A stretch of 64,000 bases of DNA from NCBI GenBank assembly GCA_963669155.1, contig CAVLGW020000018.1, forward strand, positions 1-64,000, in the 5' to 3' direction. Of this stretch, positions 42,780 through 53,239 are shown piece by piece. The translations under genes and the position numbers were made by a program. A model generated the notes under the pieces. It made no database searches. It had not been told where the DNA came from and was given only the letters and a program-made list of their open reading frames with translations. Each line of letters begins with the position of its first letter. The stretch's first letter is position 1. Origin of the DNA: Arbacia lixula (Eukaryota > Echinodermata > Echinoidea > Arbacioida > Arbaciidae).

Positions 42780-43110
42780 TTGAACACTTAAGATGGTAGA
42801 GACGGGATAGTGTTGATTTTACTGGAAAGTTCACGACCGGATAAAACTTAAAGAAACCAAGTCCTTTTTACATCGAATATGTCATTGCTGTTTCACCAGC
42901 TCCATCAAGTCATGTGTGCATTTCCCAGAATAAGAACTTTGCTAACAATCGTACTGATAACATAAAGGTTTATTGCTCATCTAATAGTATAGCGATATAT
43001 CAGTCAAAGTCCATAAATTTGATGAGATAAATATCATTGAACCATATGGCCTCTATCAATATTGATATTATGTGATAGGAACTACATTCTGTTCACTTCA
43101 ACCTTACCGC
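42780..43110. repeat. Dispersed repeat, partner at 27935-28200
   Basis: Diverged copy of the 27.9-kb repeat in the same order and orientation: GATAGTGTTGAT, AAAGAAACCAA, ATCGAATATGTCATTG, CAATCGTACTGATAA and TATCAATATTGATA. Confidence 0.6.
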
Positions 43111-44119
43111 CCTGTCGTTGTCATTCAACACATGTTGCCCTTTAAACAAACAATCAAATTAATGAGATGATGTACTAGCATTACACCAATGCCCTATAAC
43201 GTAGTAACCAACATTAATAAAAATGTGTTTCTGCCAACCGTACAAGTAACGTTACTAGTATTGGAAATAAGCTTTCAACCAAACTTGATTTTAAAGTGTA
43301 TTATTAGGCTACATATAGATAGTCTGGTGAGATAAGTTAAATCCCTCAAAGGTGAAATAATTACTTAATTTGCAAAATAATCTGCAAAACATTGCCCCAA
43401 AGTTGCATCTTTCCCGATAACCAGAAAATAAACGGCCCAGCTTATAAATACTTCATAGATATATTGATGATTACTCAAGAATTGAATCAAATCAAAAGAT
43501 GAAAATCAAATAAACGTAACCTCATTCTAGAAAGTGACCAAAATGTTAAGTTAACGCAGTCGCATAAACGACAATGATCAAAATTTAACCAATCGTGGTC
43601 CAGAGATTGATATTTGCGTGGGGATAAACTGATGCAATTTCTCATTTCCAGTAGATACAAGATAAATGATTGATTGATCGATTGTTTTTATTGCCATCAT
43701 CATCATCATCATTGACAAGAATATATATGACAAGATATGACATTTCTACTTACAATTTCATTAAATGGATACATGAATACTTAACACACATGTCATAACA
43801 ACATTTTTTTTCAACCGTCAGAGATGATTCACAATAGCAGTATGGAGTGAGATATAGCGCATGTGCTAGTCGAGCCTGCCTCGAAGTGGAAACTAAAATA
43901 TTACATATAATCCAATTATGTGTTTTTTCTTTATAATTGAATGATTAATTAAGGTAAAATAATGTACAAGTTAGTTAATCGTAGTGAAACATAATTATAG
44001 GGAATACGAGAGAGCCATTTACGTTTCGCTCAATAACATGTCTGAAATAGCTTTCCGAAAACCACATCGAGATGTTTCTCCTCTCAAAGTTTGTGGGATT
44101 GCGTTCCAAAAAGTACTTC

Positions 44120-46245
44120 CTACAAAGGACATTGGGTTTTCCCCTGCATTGTTTTGAAAAGGAAGAGACGAAGTTGTTGGCCTTCTTTTTGTTGCGTTGA
44201 ATAGTTGTGTTGTGTAATACTGCAATAATCCTTAACACCATGTCGCAACTTGTCATGAACTAAATCAAACATTAATGTCCATACAGATAACTTATGCAGG
44301 TGATATATGTTTAACAATTTTAGTTCTTTAAAAAGAGGTTGAGTATGGGCACGATATAAACTAAATATTATGACACGTACAGCAATTTTCTGTGTATAGA
44401 ATATACAATTAAGATTTGATTTATAAGTACTACCCCAAACCGCAATGCCATATGTAATGTGGGGTTGAATGAATGCTTTGTACAACATAATTACAGTATG
44501 CCTAGGTACAAAGTATCGTAATTGAAATAAAATACAAACCTTCCTTCTGATAGATTCATTTAGAGTACGGATCCGGCATCCCATGTCAAATGTGTACCAA
44601 TGTGTATGCCCACAAATGTAGCAACATTTACTTCTTTTATTTCCTGCCCATATAATTCCAATTTACCCTGAAGGGTCAACCTTTTTCTTCGGCTGCTTAA
44701 CAACATGTAATTTGTTTTTGAGATATTAACTGTTAGTTTATTTGCAACACACCATTCTTGTATTTTCCGTACATGGTAATTTACTTCATTGACATCTATA
44801 TCAATTTCTTCTTTTGAAAAAGTATGAAAAATATTAGAATCATCAGCAAATAATCTAAAGTTAAAGGGCCCCTGTCATCAAAATATATGTTGACTTCTGT
44901 TGATGCAACTCGATATGTATAGAACAAAATCACTGTTCATTGGAAATATGTGTCATATATTTTAAACTGATTTTTCTATATTTTTTCTCAGCACTGATAA
45001 GCCCAGCCTCCAAAATATCCTCCAACTCAAGATTCCCCCTGTGACATCATCAAAGGTAGAAATTAGCAGGATAATATACATAATTTATGCACAAACTAAA
45101 CATTGCAATGACTACCTCCACCTGCCCACAAAATCATCACATGTCTTCACACAATACCATCCAACAACCTTTCATGTGGGAACAATGGTTTCCTTATGTC
45201 AGAAATGTGCTAGCTATGTGATGCTATTATAAGCACTTGCAGATGTAGTCATTGCAATGTTTAGTTTGTGCATAAATTATGTCTATTATCCTGCTAATTT
45301 CTACCTTTGATGATGTCACAGGGGGAATCTTGAGTTGGATGGTATTGTGGAGGCGGGGCTTATCAGTGTTGAGAAAAAATATAGAAAAATTATCTTCAAA
45401 TATAGGACACATATTTCCATAGAAAATTTAGTGATTTTGATATATACATATTAAGTTGCATCAACAGAAATCAACATACATTTTGATGACAGGGGCCCTT
45501 TAAAGAAGTCAGTTGGAGATGACAAGTCTTTTATGTAAATCAAATATAATGTAGGCTCTAATACAGAGCCCTGTGGAACACCACATTTTATCAGACTTTG
45601 TATTTCACAACCTGATAACGATCTTTCAAATAACTTTCGAACCATTCAAGTGGGAGACCACGGATACCATAATGTGATAACTTCCGAAATTATATTCCAT
45701 GATCCATCGTGTCAAACGCTTTCTGGAAATCCAGAAATATTGCAAGTGTTAACTGACCTTTATCCATTTCTTTTAACACTGAATTGATGAGATTGACAAG
45801 GGATAATTGTGTGCTATAATGTCTCTTGAAACCCATACTGATGTCGGTATAAGATATAGCAATTTTCTAGAAAACAGATAAGACGGATATTAACAATCTT
45901 CTTTAAGATTTTACCTAATACTGGGAGCACTGATATTGGTCTGTAATTTCCAGAATGATCTTTACTTTCTTCCTTAAAAAGTGGGGTTACTTTTGCTTTT
46001 TTCATCTCATCAGGAAATTGACCACAGGCTAATGACAGATTGAATATATGTGACAGTGGTTCTGACAAAACAGGAGCTCCATCTTTAAGCAGACGTACTG
46101 GAATATTATCATGACCACATGCCCTTTTCACATCTAGGGAACGAATAAGATCCAAGACTTCGAGTTTAGTCACAGGTTTGCAGAATAAGGATTGCTCTAC
46201 ACAATTACCTAGATAGTCATGAACTGAATAATCAGAATTTGCCAA
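44120..46245 (-). pseudogene. LINE reverse transcriptase, copy A
   Basis: Fragments in order on the minus strand: KPVTKLEVLDLIRSLD, GHDNIPVRLLKDGAPVLSEP and NYRPISVLPVLGKILKKIV (45814-46245); then a catalytic FLDFQKAFDTMDH followed by an in-frame stop (about 45690-45750); then CGVPQGSVLEPTLYLIYIKD (from 45645); then a MITE insertion; then FADDSNIF with YMLLSSRRKRLTL; then the C-terminal FIQPHITYGIAVWGS block (44120-44584). Several stops and shifts make it non-functional. The usual Gly in the PQGSxLGP box is Glu. Confidence 0.85.
44865..45499. mobile_element. TTAA-flanked foldback MITE family B, in LINE copy A
   Basis: 635 bp flanked by TTAA at 44861-44864 and 45500-45503. The ends are AGGGCCCCTGTCATCAAAAT and its complement. 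Almost the whole length is inverted: for example GATGATGTCACAGGGGGAAT on the right pairs with the complementary block near 45035-45055. It sits directly beside the FADD box of the LINE reverse transcriptase, and removing it with one TTAA restores continuity of the LINE text. Non-autonomous, no coding. Confidence 0.9.
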
Positions 46246-46849
46246 CGCTTCAGCTAAATTTGCCCCTTTGTTTGAAAAGAAATCATTGAATTCATTTGCA
46301 ATGTCTTTTCTGATGTCATCACTATTTCATTTCCATCAATCATTTTGATAAGTTTGTCCACAGTGGTACCTTTGATTTTCGTATTTTGGCCGTTTAATAT
46401 ATCATTGATAATTTTCCATCTCTTACTTCTGTTATGTTTATTATCATTCAAAAAAGTACGTTAATATGCACGTTTCCCAGTTTTAAGAACTGTTGTTAGT
46501 GTATTGCGATAATTCCGATATATTTGCAAAACATTCACATTATAGTTGCATTTCATAACTTTTGAGTACAACTTAAATTTCTTATGGTTATACTTATAAA
46601 TACCTCTAGTTATCCATGGCTATTTAGGAGTGACCTTAACCCTGTCCCCCGTCCTTACCTTGATAGGCATGCTAGTTGCAAACATCATTAAACATATAAC
46701 AAAAGTTAGAATAAGCTTCATTCACATCCTCACAATTTTGGACGCATGACCAACTCTTGTGCAGCAAGTTCCTGAGCAAATGCATACAAATCTTACTGTT
46801 TGTAACATCTATAACGTATTCTTTGGAAATATCTTTCTTGTTTCCTTGT

Positions 46850-47035
46850 ACAATTTGACAAGATCATAAAAGTAGCAAAATGATCGGAAATATCACTTTC
46901 TATAATGCCTGAATGAATATCACGAGTATCCACATTTATGTATATATACAATTTGACGAGATCATAAAAGTAGCAAAATGATCAGAAATATCACTTTCTA
47001 TAATGCCTGAATGAATATTACGAGTATCCACATTT
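46850..47035. repeat. ~90-bp local duplication inside LINE copy A
   Basis: The phrase ACAATTTGACAAGATCATAA through AATATCACTTTCTATAATGC and CGAGTATCCACATTT occurs twice in a row. In copy B (near 51210-51300) it occurs once, so this is a later event limited to copy A. Confidence 0.85.
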
Positions 47036-47112
47036 GTGTATAATATTATCCAATAAAGAGACTGATTCACTCGTAACTCTCGTTGGAGATACAATTTGCT
47101 GCTCCATCATGT

Positions 47113-47197
47113 CATAATGTGATAACTTCTGAAGTTATATTCCATCATCAATCGTGTCAAACGCTTTCTGGAAATCCAGAAATAGTCGACATTTCCA
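47113..47197 (-). repeat. Chimeric junction between LINE copies
   Basis: The text ATAATGTGATAACTTC..GTCAAACGCTTTCTGGAAAT matches the reverse transcriptase segment near 45670-45740 and not the sequence expected next to the endonuclease. It marks the breakpoint of the tandem duplication, so a third fragment of the LINE was captured at the joint. Confidence 0.75.
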
Positions 47198-49427
47198 GTT
47201 AATCGTTGTGAAACATAATTATAGGGAATACGAGACAGCCATTTACGTTTCGCTCAATAACATGTCTGAAATAGCTTTCCGAAAACCACATCGAGATGTT
47301 TCTCCTCTCAAAGTTTGTGGGATTGCGTTCCAAAAAGTACTTCCTACAAAGGACATTGGGTTTTCCCCTGCATTGTTTTGAAAAGGAAGAGACGAAGTTG
47401 TTGGCCTTCTTTTTGTTGCGTTGAATAGTTGTGTTGTGTAATACTGCAATAATCCTTAACACCATGTCGCAACTTGTCATGAACTAAATCAAACATTAAT
47501 GTCCATACAGATAACTTATGCAGGTGATATATGTTCAACAATTTTAGTTCTTTAAAAAGAGGTTGAGTATGGGCACGATATAAACTAAATGTTATGACAC
47601 GTACAGCAATTTTCTGTGTATAGAATATACAATTAAGATTTGATTTATAAGTACTACCCCAAACCTCAATGCCATATGTAATGTGCGGTTGAATGAATGC
47701 TTTGTACAACATAATTAGAGTATGCCTAGGTACAAAGTATCGTAATTGGAATAAAATACAAACCTTCCTTCTGATAGATTCATTTACAGCACGGATCCGG
47801 CATCCCATGTCAAATGTTTACCAATGTGTATGCCCACAAATGTAACAACATTTACTTCTTTTATTTCCTGCCCATAAAATTCCAATTTACCCTGAAGGGT
47901 CAACCTTTTTCTTCGGCTGCTTAACAACATGTAATTTGTTTTTGAGATATTAACTTTTAGTTTATTTGCAACACACCATTCTTGTATTTTCCGTACATGG
48001 TAATTTACTTCATTGACATCTATATCAATTTCTTCTTTTGAAAAAGTATGAAAAATATTAGAGTCATCAGCAAATAATCTAAAGTTAAAGGGCCCCTGTC
48101 ATCAAAATATATGGTGACTTCTGTTGATGCAACTTAATATGTATAGAACAAAATCACTAACTATTCATTGGAAATATGTGTCATGTATTTTAAACTGATT
48201 TTTCTATATTTTTTCTCAGCACTGCAATGACTACCTCCACCTGCCCACAAGATCATCACATGTCTTCACACAATACCATCCAACAACCTTTCATGTGGGA
48301 ATAATGGTGCTAGCTATGTGCTAGCTATGTGATGCTATTATAAGCACTTGCAGATGTAGTCATTGCAATGTTAGTTTGTGCATAAATTATGTCTATTATC
48401 CTGCTAATTTCTACCTTTGATGATGTCACAGGGGGAATCTTGAGTTGGATGATATTGCTGGAGGCGGGGCTTATCAGTGCTGAGAAAAAAATATAGAAAA
48501 ATTATCTTCAAATATAGGACACATATTTCCATAGAACATTTAGTGATTTTGATATATACATATTAAGTTGCATCAACAGAAATCAACATACATTTTGATG
48601 ACAGGGGCCCTTTAAAGAAGTCAGTTGGAGATGACAAGTCTTTTATGTAAATCAAATATAATGTAGGCTCTAATACAGAGCCCTGTGGAACACCACATTT
48701 TATCAGACTTTGTATTTCACAACCTGATAACGATCTTTCAAATAACTTTCGAACCATTCAAGTGGGAGACCACGGATACCATAATGTGATAACTTCCGAA
48801 ATTATATTCCATGATCCATCGTGTCAAACGCTTTCTGGAAATCCAGAAATATTGCAAGTGTTAACTGACCTTTATCCATTTCTTTTAACACTGAATTGAT
48901 GAGATTGACAAGGGATAATTGTGTGCTATAATGTCTCTTGAAACCCATACTGATGTCGGTATAAGATATAGCAATTTTCTAGAAAACAGATAAGACGGAT
49001 ATTAACAATCTTCTTTAAGATTTTACCTAATACTGGGAGCACTGATATTGGTCTGTAATTTCCAGAATGATCTTTACTTTCTTTCTTAAAAAGTGGGGTT
49101 ACTTTTGCTGTTTTCATCTCATCAGGAAATTGACCACAGGCTAATGACAGATTGAATATATGTGACAGTGGTTCTGACAAAACAGGAGCTCCATCTTTAA
49201 GCAGACGTACTGGAATATTATCATGACCACAGGCCTTTTTTTACATCTAGGGAACGAATAAGATCCAAGACTTCGAGTTTAGTGACAGGTTTGCAGAATA
49301 AGGATTGCTCTACACAATTACCTAGATAGTCATTAACTGAATGATCAGAATTTGGCAACGCTTCAGCTAAATTTGCCCCTATGCTTGAAAAGAAATCATT
49401 GAATTCATTTGCAATGTCCTTTCTGAT
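47198..49427 (-). pseudogene. LINE reverse transcriptase, copy B
   Basis: A near-identical duplicate of copy A at an offset of 3,224 bp: the same C-terminal block (47344-47808), the same MITE position, the same PQGSVLEP fragment (48563-48757) and the same NYRPISVLPVLGK block (48926-49180). It differs by scattered substitutions and a smaller MITE. It is cut at 49427 by the LTR and continues at 50676. Confidence 0.88.
48089..48611. mobile_element. TTAA-flanked foldback MITE family B, in LINE copy B
   Basis: The same element at the same LINE position as in copy A, flanked by TTAA at 48085-48088 and 48612-48615, but 523 bp because ~112 bases around one arm are missing. Sharing the insertion site shows the MITE landed before the tandem duplication. 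Confidence 0.9.
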
Positions 49428-50675
49428 TGTAGCTGCCGCTGATTTAATTAGATGGTGACATACTTTACCGAAATTTAGTATTCACTACACCTTATTTGCT
49501 TTACGGCAAGGTGTCTTTTTATCGTGACCCCCCCCCCCCCCCCCCCCCCCTCGCTCGCGTGGTGGATTAAGTTGTTCCTTCAAGTTCAGGCATGCGAGCG
49601 ATTCGTCTCAAATGGTTTAGAATGCTTTATGACCGTAACACACAAATACACACAAGCTTACACGCAGTCTCAAAATTTCTCTTGCCTAACTCATCACGTA
49701 CTCATCGTGCTGCGCTGCACGTGAAACAATGCGTAGCTGTATTTAATCGCTAATTCGCACACAACCAATGCACTGTAATCACACAGCTCGCACTTCGTCA
49801 ATTTTCGTACTTTGAATAGAGGGAAAGTTCCACCCAAAGGGCCCTCTTTCTTCGTTTATTTGCTGCTCTAAAGTATTAATGTCCAGCCAACGAGGTGAAT
49901 GAGGATGGGACAAATGTTTGAGTATCATTTAGTCATACTTTCATGATGTTTGAACCCAAGATGGATTAAAGATTGTTAAGTTTTCTCTCTGATAAATGTG
50001 ATTGTTTAAGTATGCATACACGCCAGTGTATCGTATAGTACGACTCACTACGACAATGTAAGGCTATGAACGAGAACTACACAATGCCAATCATTGTAAA
50101 GCTTGTCCCTATTGATAGGCTCTTTAATCCACTTATAAATGTAATCAGTACATTTTACCTGTACTGTTATCACAATGACTGAGTTCTATGTTTACAGTTT
50201 ACTGTAAATATGTTAATTAGGTTTACTATCTATGTAAGATGTTCTCACAGAGAAAATGTAATTCATTTTCAGAGAATTTTGGTGAAAGTTATGCATATAC
50301 AAGTTTTAATCTGAGTAGATTGAAAAGTCTTTAATTATTTACTCATAAAGAGAGCTTTTATGTTATCAATGAGATGTTTTAAGTTTGGAAACTAGTAGGC
50401 TAAATAAGACACAAGGAAAACAATTTCATGATTATCATGACTTTTCAAGCCACATTGTTTATTAAGATAAGAAACAACTTCTATGCAAACTGCAAAGAAT
50501 TTATGGTTTAAGGACAACTCATTCCTTTCCTATCGTTGTAATTCTCATTATTGATTGTGTTCTGTGCATCATTTGTACACAGTTTCACGGCACTGTTGGT
50601 GAATAAAAGCTTCGCTTCGATCAATCATCAACATCCGTTCTTGCGTTGGTACTCATACTTTAGTGTGCAGCAACA
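49428..50675. mobile_element. Solo LTR (1,248 bp) with 5-bp target duplication
   Basis: Bounded by CTGAT at 49423-49427 and 50676-50680, so a 5-bp target duplication. It starts TGTAGCTGC and ends GCAGCAACA, giving TG...CA ends with a 9-bp near-perfect inverted repeat. A polyadenylation-type GTGAATAAAAGCTTCGC lies near the right end at about 50600, as expected for the R region if the LTR reads on the plus strand. Removing it with one CTGAT rejoins LINE sequence that is continuous in copy A (near 46300). It contains a 23-base C run at 49528-49550. No internal gag or pol remains, so it formed by LTR-LTR recombination. Superfamily not determined. Confidence 0.9.
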
Positions 50676-51378
50676 CTGATGTCATCACTATTTCATTTCC
50701 ATCAATCATTTTGATAAGTTTGTCCACAGTGGTACCTTTGATTTTCGTATTTTGGCCTTTTAATATATCATTGATAATTTTCCATCTCTTACTTGTGTTG
50801 TTTATTATCATTCAACAAAGTACTTTAATATGCACGTTTTCCAGTTTTAACAACTGTTTTTAGTGTACTGCGATAATTCCGATATATTTGCAAAACATTC
50901 ACATTATAGTTGCCTTTCATAACTTTTGAGTACAACTTAAATTTCTTATGGTTATACTTATAAATACCTCTAGTTATCCATGTCTATTTAGGAGTGCCCT
51001 TAACCCTGTCCCCCGTCCTTACTTTGATAGGCATGCTAGTTGCAAACATCATTAAACATATAACAACAGTTAGAATAAGCTTCATTCACATCCTCACAAT
51101 TTTGGACGCATGACCAACTCTTTTGCAGCAAGTTCCTGAGCAAATGCATACAAATCTTACTGTTTGTAACATCTATAACGCATTCTTTGGTAATATCTTT
51201 CTTGTTTCCTCGTACAATTTGACAAGATCATAAAAGTAGCAAAATGATCGGAAATATCACTTTCTATAATGCCTGAATGAATATCACGAGTATCTACATT
51301 TGTGTATAATATTATCCAATAAAGAGACTGATTCACTCGTAACTCTCGTTGGAGATACAATTTGCTGCTGCATCATGT
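50676..51378 (-). pseudogene. LINE copy B continued, upstream of reverse transcriptase
   Basis: This matches copy A 46305-47108 (apart from the local duplication there), including GTCCACAGTGGTACCTTTGA and TAACCCTGTCCCCCGTCCTTA. It carries the linker between endonuclease and reverse transcriptase, now full of stops. Confidence 0.8.
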
Positions 51379-51937
51379 CCAGACCTAAGCATTGCATTGC
51401 TGTTAAAAATCCATCTGATAAGATATCCTTGTTTAAAAGGTTGATGTTAAAATCTACAAGCAATATACATTTACGCCTCTCTACTTTGATATTTTCCAAT
51501 ATTTGTAAGAGGTCTTCTTGAAATGCTTTTATGTCTGTACTCGGTTTTCTGTATATTGCACCACCGACGGCTTTTTGGTTGTCTCCAATTTGAATTCCTA
51601 GCCAATGTGATTCTGCGTGTTCTAATGTGTAGTCTGTAGTTACATACTTCACATCTGAGCGGACGTAAGGATCTACACCCCTTCCCCTAGAATTATCACT
51701 CCTGCATTTTACCTCTAGGGAGTATCCTCCATGTTAAAAATAGATTTGTCTAAAACCATCCAAACCTTTAAGCTTTATACAGTCCTCATAAAGGAGTTTT
51801 ACAGAGTCAATATTTTTGTTCAGGGAACGCAAATTTACATGTGAAAAACTGAAAGAATTTACTGAGTTTACCGATGTCTCGGTATCAAACATACTTGTAC
51901 ATAAGTTAGGCCTATATGATGCTGCATTAGCAGCCAT
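51284..51937 (-). pseudogene. LINE endonuclease domain fragment
   Basis: On the minus strand the first fragment (from 51937) contains FSFSHVNLRSLNKNIDSVKL, the opening strand of a LINE endonuclease, and then breaks. After a gap that likely lost the ExW/metal-binding segment, sequence resumes with CRSDNSRGRGVDPY, GGAIYRKPSTDIKAF, RKCILLVDFNINLL (the GDFN-like box with Val for Gly) and SPTRVTSESVSLLDNII. The missing part and altered box mean the nuclease is dead. Confidence 0.8.
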
Positions 51938-51985
51938 CTTAAGTCAAAGATAATGTTCGCAACATTTAAAAACAAAACGTAAAAG

Positions 51986-52943
51986 TTAGTCCAGCAAATG
52001 AAGGCTGGACACTTTGTAGTCGACGTCGACCAGGGCAATGCCGAACAGGTCATCTGGGTTTGAAATTGGTTTATGCGAGTCCTCATTGAGTTTGCACACA
52101 ATGTTACCATAATTCGTACTGACACCTTTCACCAACCATGCCAACGTAGATCTTTTGGTTGCCATCAATAAGGCATAACGCATGGGTGTCAGGTCCTCCT
52201 TGAGGTACACCGCCCCCCCCCCCCCCCCCCCCCCTCTACAGTGGTCTTTCCCCTTCAACTGGAACCGCGCTTGGTAGAGACGGTTCCTCATTTTCTCTCT
52301 AACAAAACGCAAAAGAGAATCTCGGGGCTTCCCCTCCCTCTTTTTTCCGATTCGGCGACACGTTGATATGTCCCCTTCATCGACGTCCACCCCAGCCTCC
52401 TTCGCCACACTACATATTTTTCCAATAAAGGGCCTCCTCTGTCTCCTCATCCCCACTCTCTGGCAGCCCGCTGATGCGGAGATTGTCTCTCCTCTGCTGC
52501 TGACCCACCTCGTCATTCTTCAACTGCAGCCGAAGGAGATGGGGGTTCAGCACCTCCTTAACAGATTTCAGGAACACCTCCTTCACTGCCTGGACCACAG
52601 CTGGAAAAGCAGCCCGGACAGCTGCCCCCACTGCATTGGCCATCACCTCCCTCATCCAGACCTGCTCCCCAACATCAAGCTCTGCCAGATGGTCCTCCAC
52701 GTCGAAATCGACAAAGAGGCCCCTCTGCTCCTCCTTCCCCTCAGCCGCCATACCTTGCACAGAAGCGACCTTGCGGTCAACCTTCTGGTTGGTAACAAAT
52801 GGCCGTTTGGAAGTCGGCCTCTGATTTTTCGGCTCAGCTGGGGCTCCCAGAAACATGCCAGGCATGGTGGTTTTCCCCTTCTTCTTTTGACCAGGCATGA
52901 AGCCATGAGGATGAGCATGTATAAAGGAATGAGCAGGAGCCAC
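51986..52943 (-). pseudogene. LINE ORF1 (RNA-binding type), frame-broken
   Basis: Two overlapping minus-strand frames make one ORF1. The first (52943 to 52410) ends with a coiled-coil-like helix and RRDNLRISGLPESGDEET. The second (about 52440 to 51986) continues with KICSVAKEAGVDVDEGDIST, CRRIGKK, LLRFVREKMRNRLYQAR and VYLKEDLTPMRYALL, the usual ORF1 RRM/C-terminal order. The shift lies near 52430-52445. A 22-base C run at 52213-52234 inserts a glycine tract just before VYLKED. Confidence 0.82.
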
Positions 52944-53239
52944 ACACAGTACACAAGACGTGGCAGTATGGGACTACAGGAAACTTGAAGAGCAGAAATC
53001 TACTTTTCAGGATCAGGAATAAATGAATATTTCTACCTGATAGAAATGATCAGGCGGCGCCGAGAAGATCAAAACAGATGTAGAAACACATTAAAATGAC
53101 TTTGACATGCAAAACACATGACCATAGTACAGGAAGAACGCAAATCAGAGCACAAAAAACAGATGAACTATCATGACCTGCTGCTGCTGCTTTATACGTC
53201 GGGAGTCTTATGAATTTCATAAGTAACCAGGAATTCTAT

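Larger units (their letters stand above)
43664..53200 (-). mobile_element. Decayed CR1/Jockey-group LINE, rearranged by duplication and insertions
   Basis: A minus-strand LINE. It runs from 5' sequence and ORF1 (about 52.9-52.0 kb) through endonuclease (51.9-51.3 kb) and reverse transcriptase to a 3' end near 43664, where minus-strand ATGATGATGGCAATAAAA is followed by an ATCA-type repeat tail. An internal ~3.2-kb part is present twice (offset 3,224 bp), a TTAA MITE interrupts both copies, and a solo LTR interrupts the 5'-side copy. The C-terminal motif YKAFIQPHITYGI and WGSTYKSNL place it near the CR1/Jockey group (Crack/Daphne-like, tentative). All frames are broken, so it is a fossil. Confidence 0.85.
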
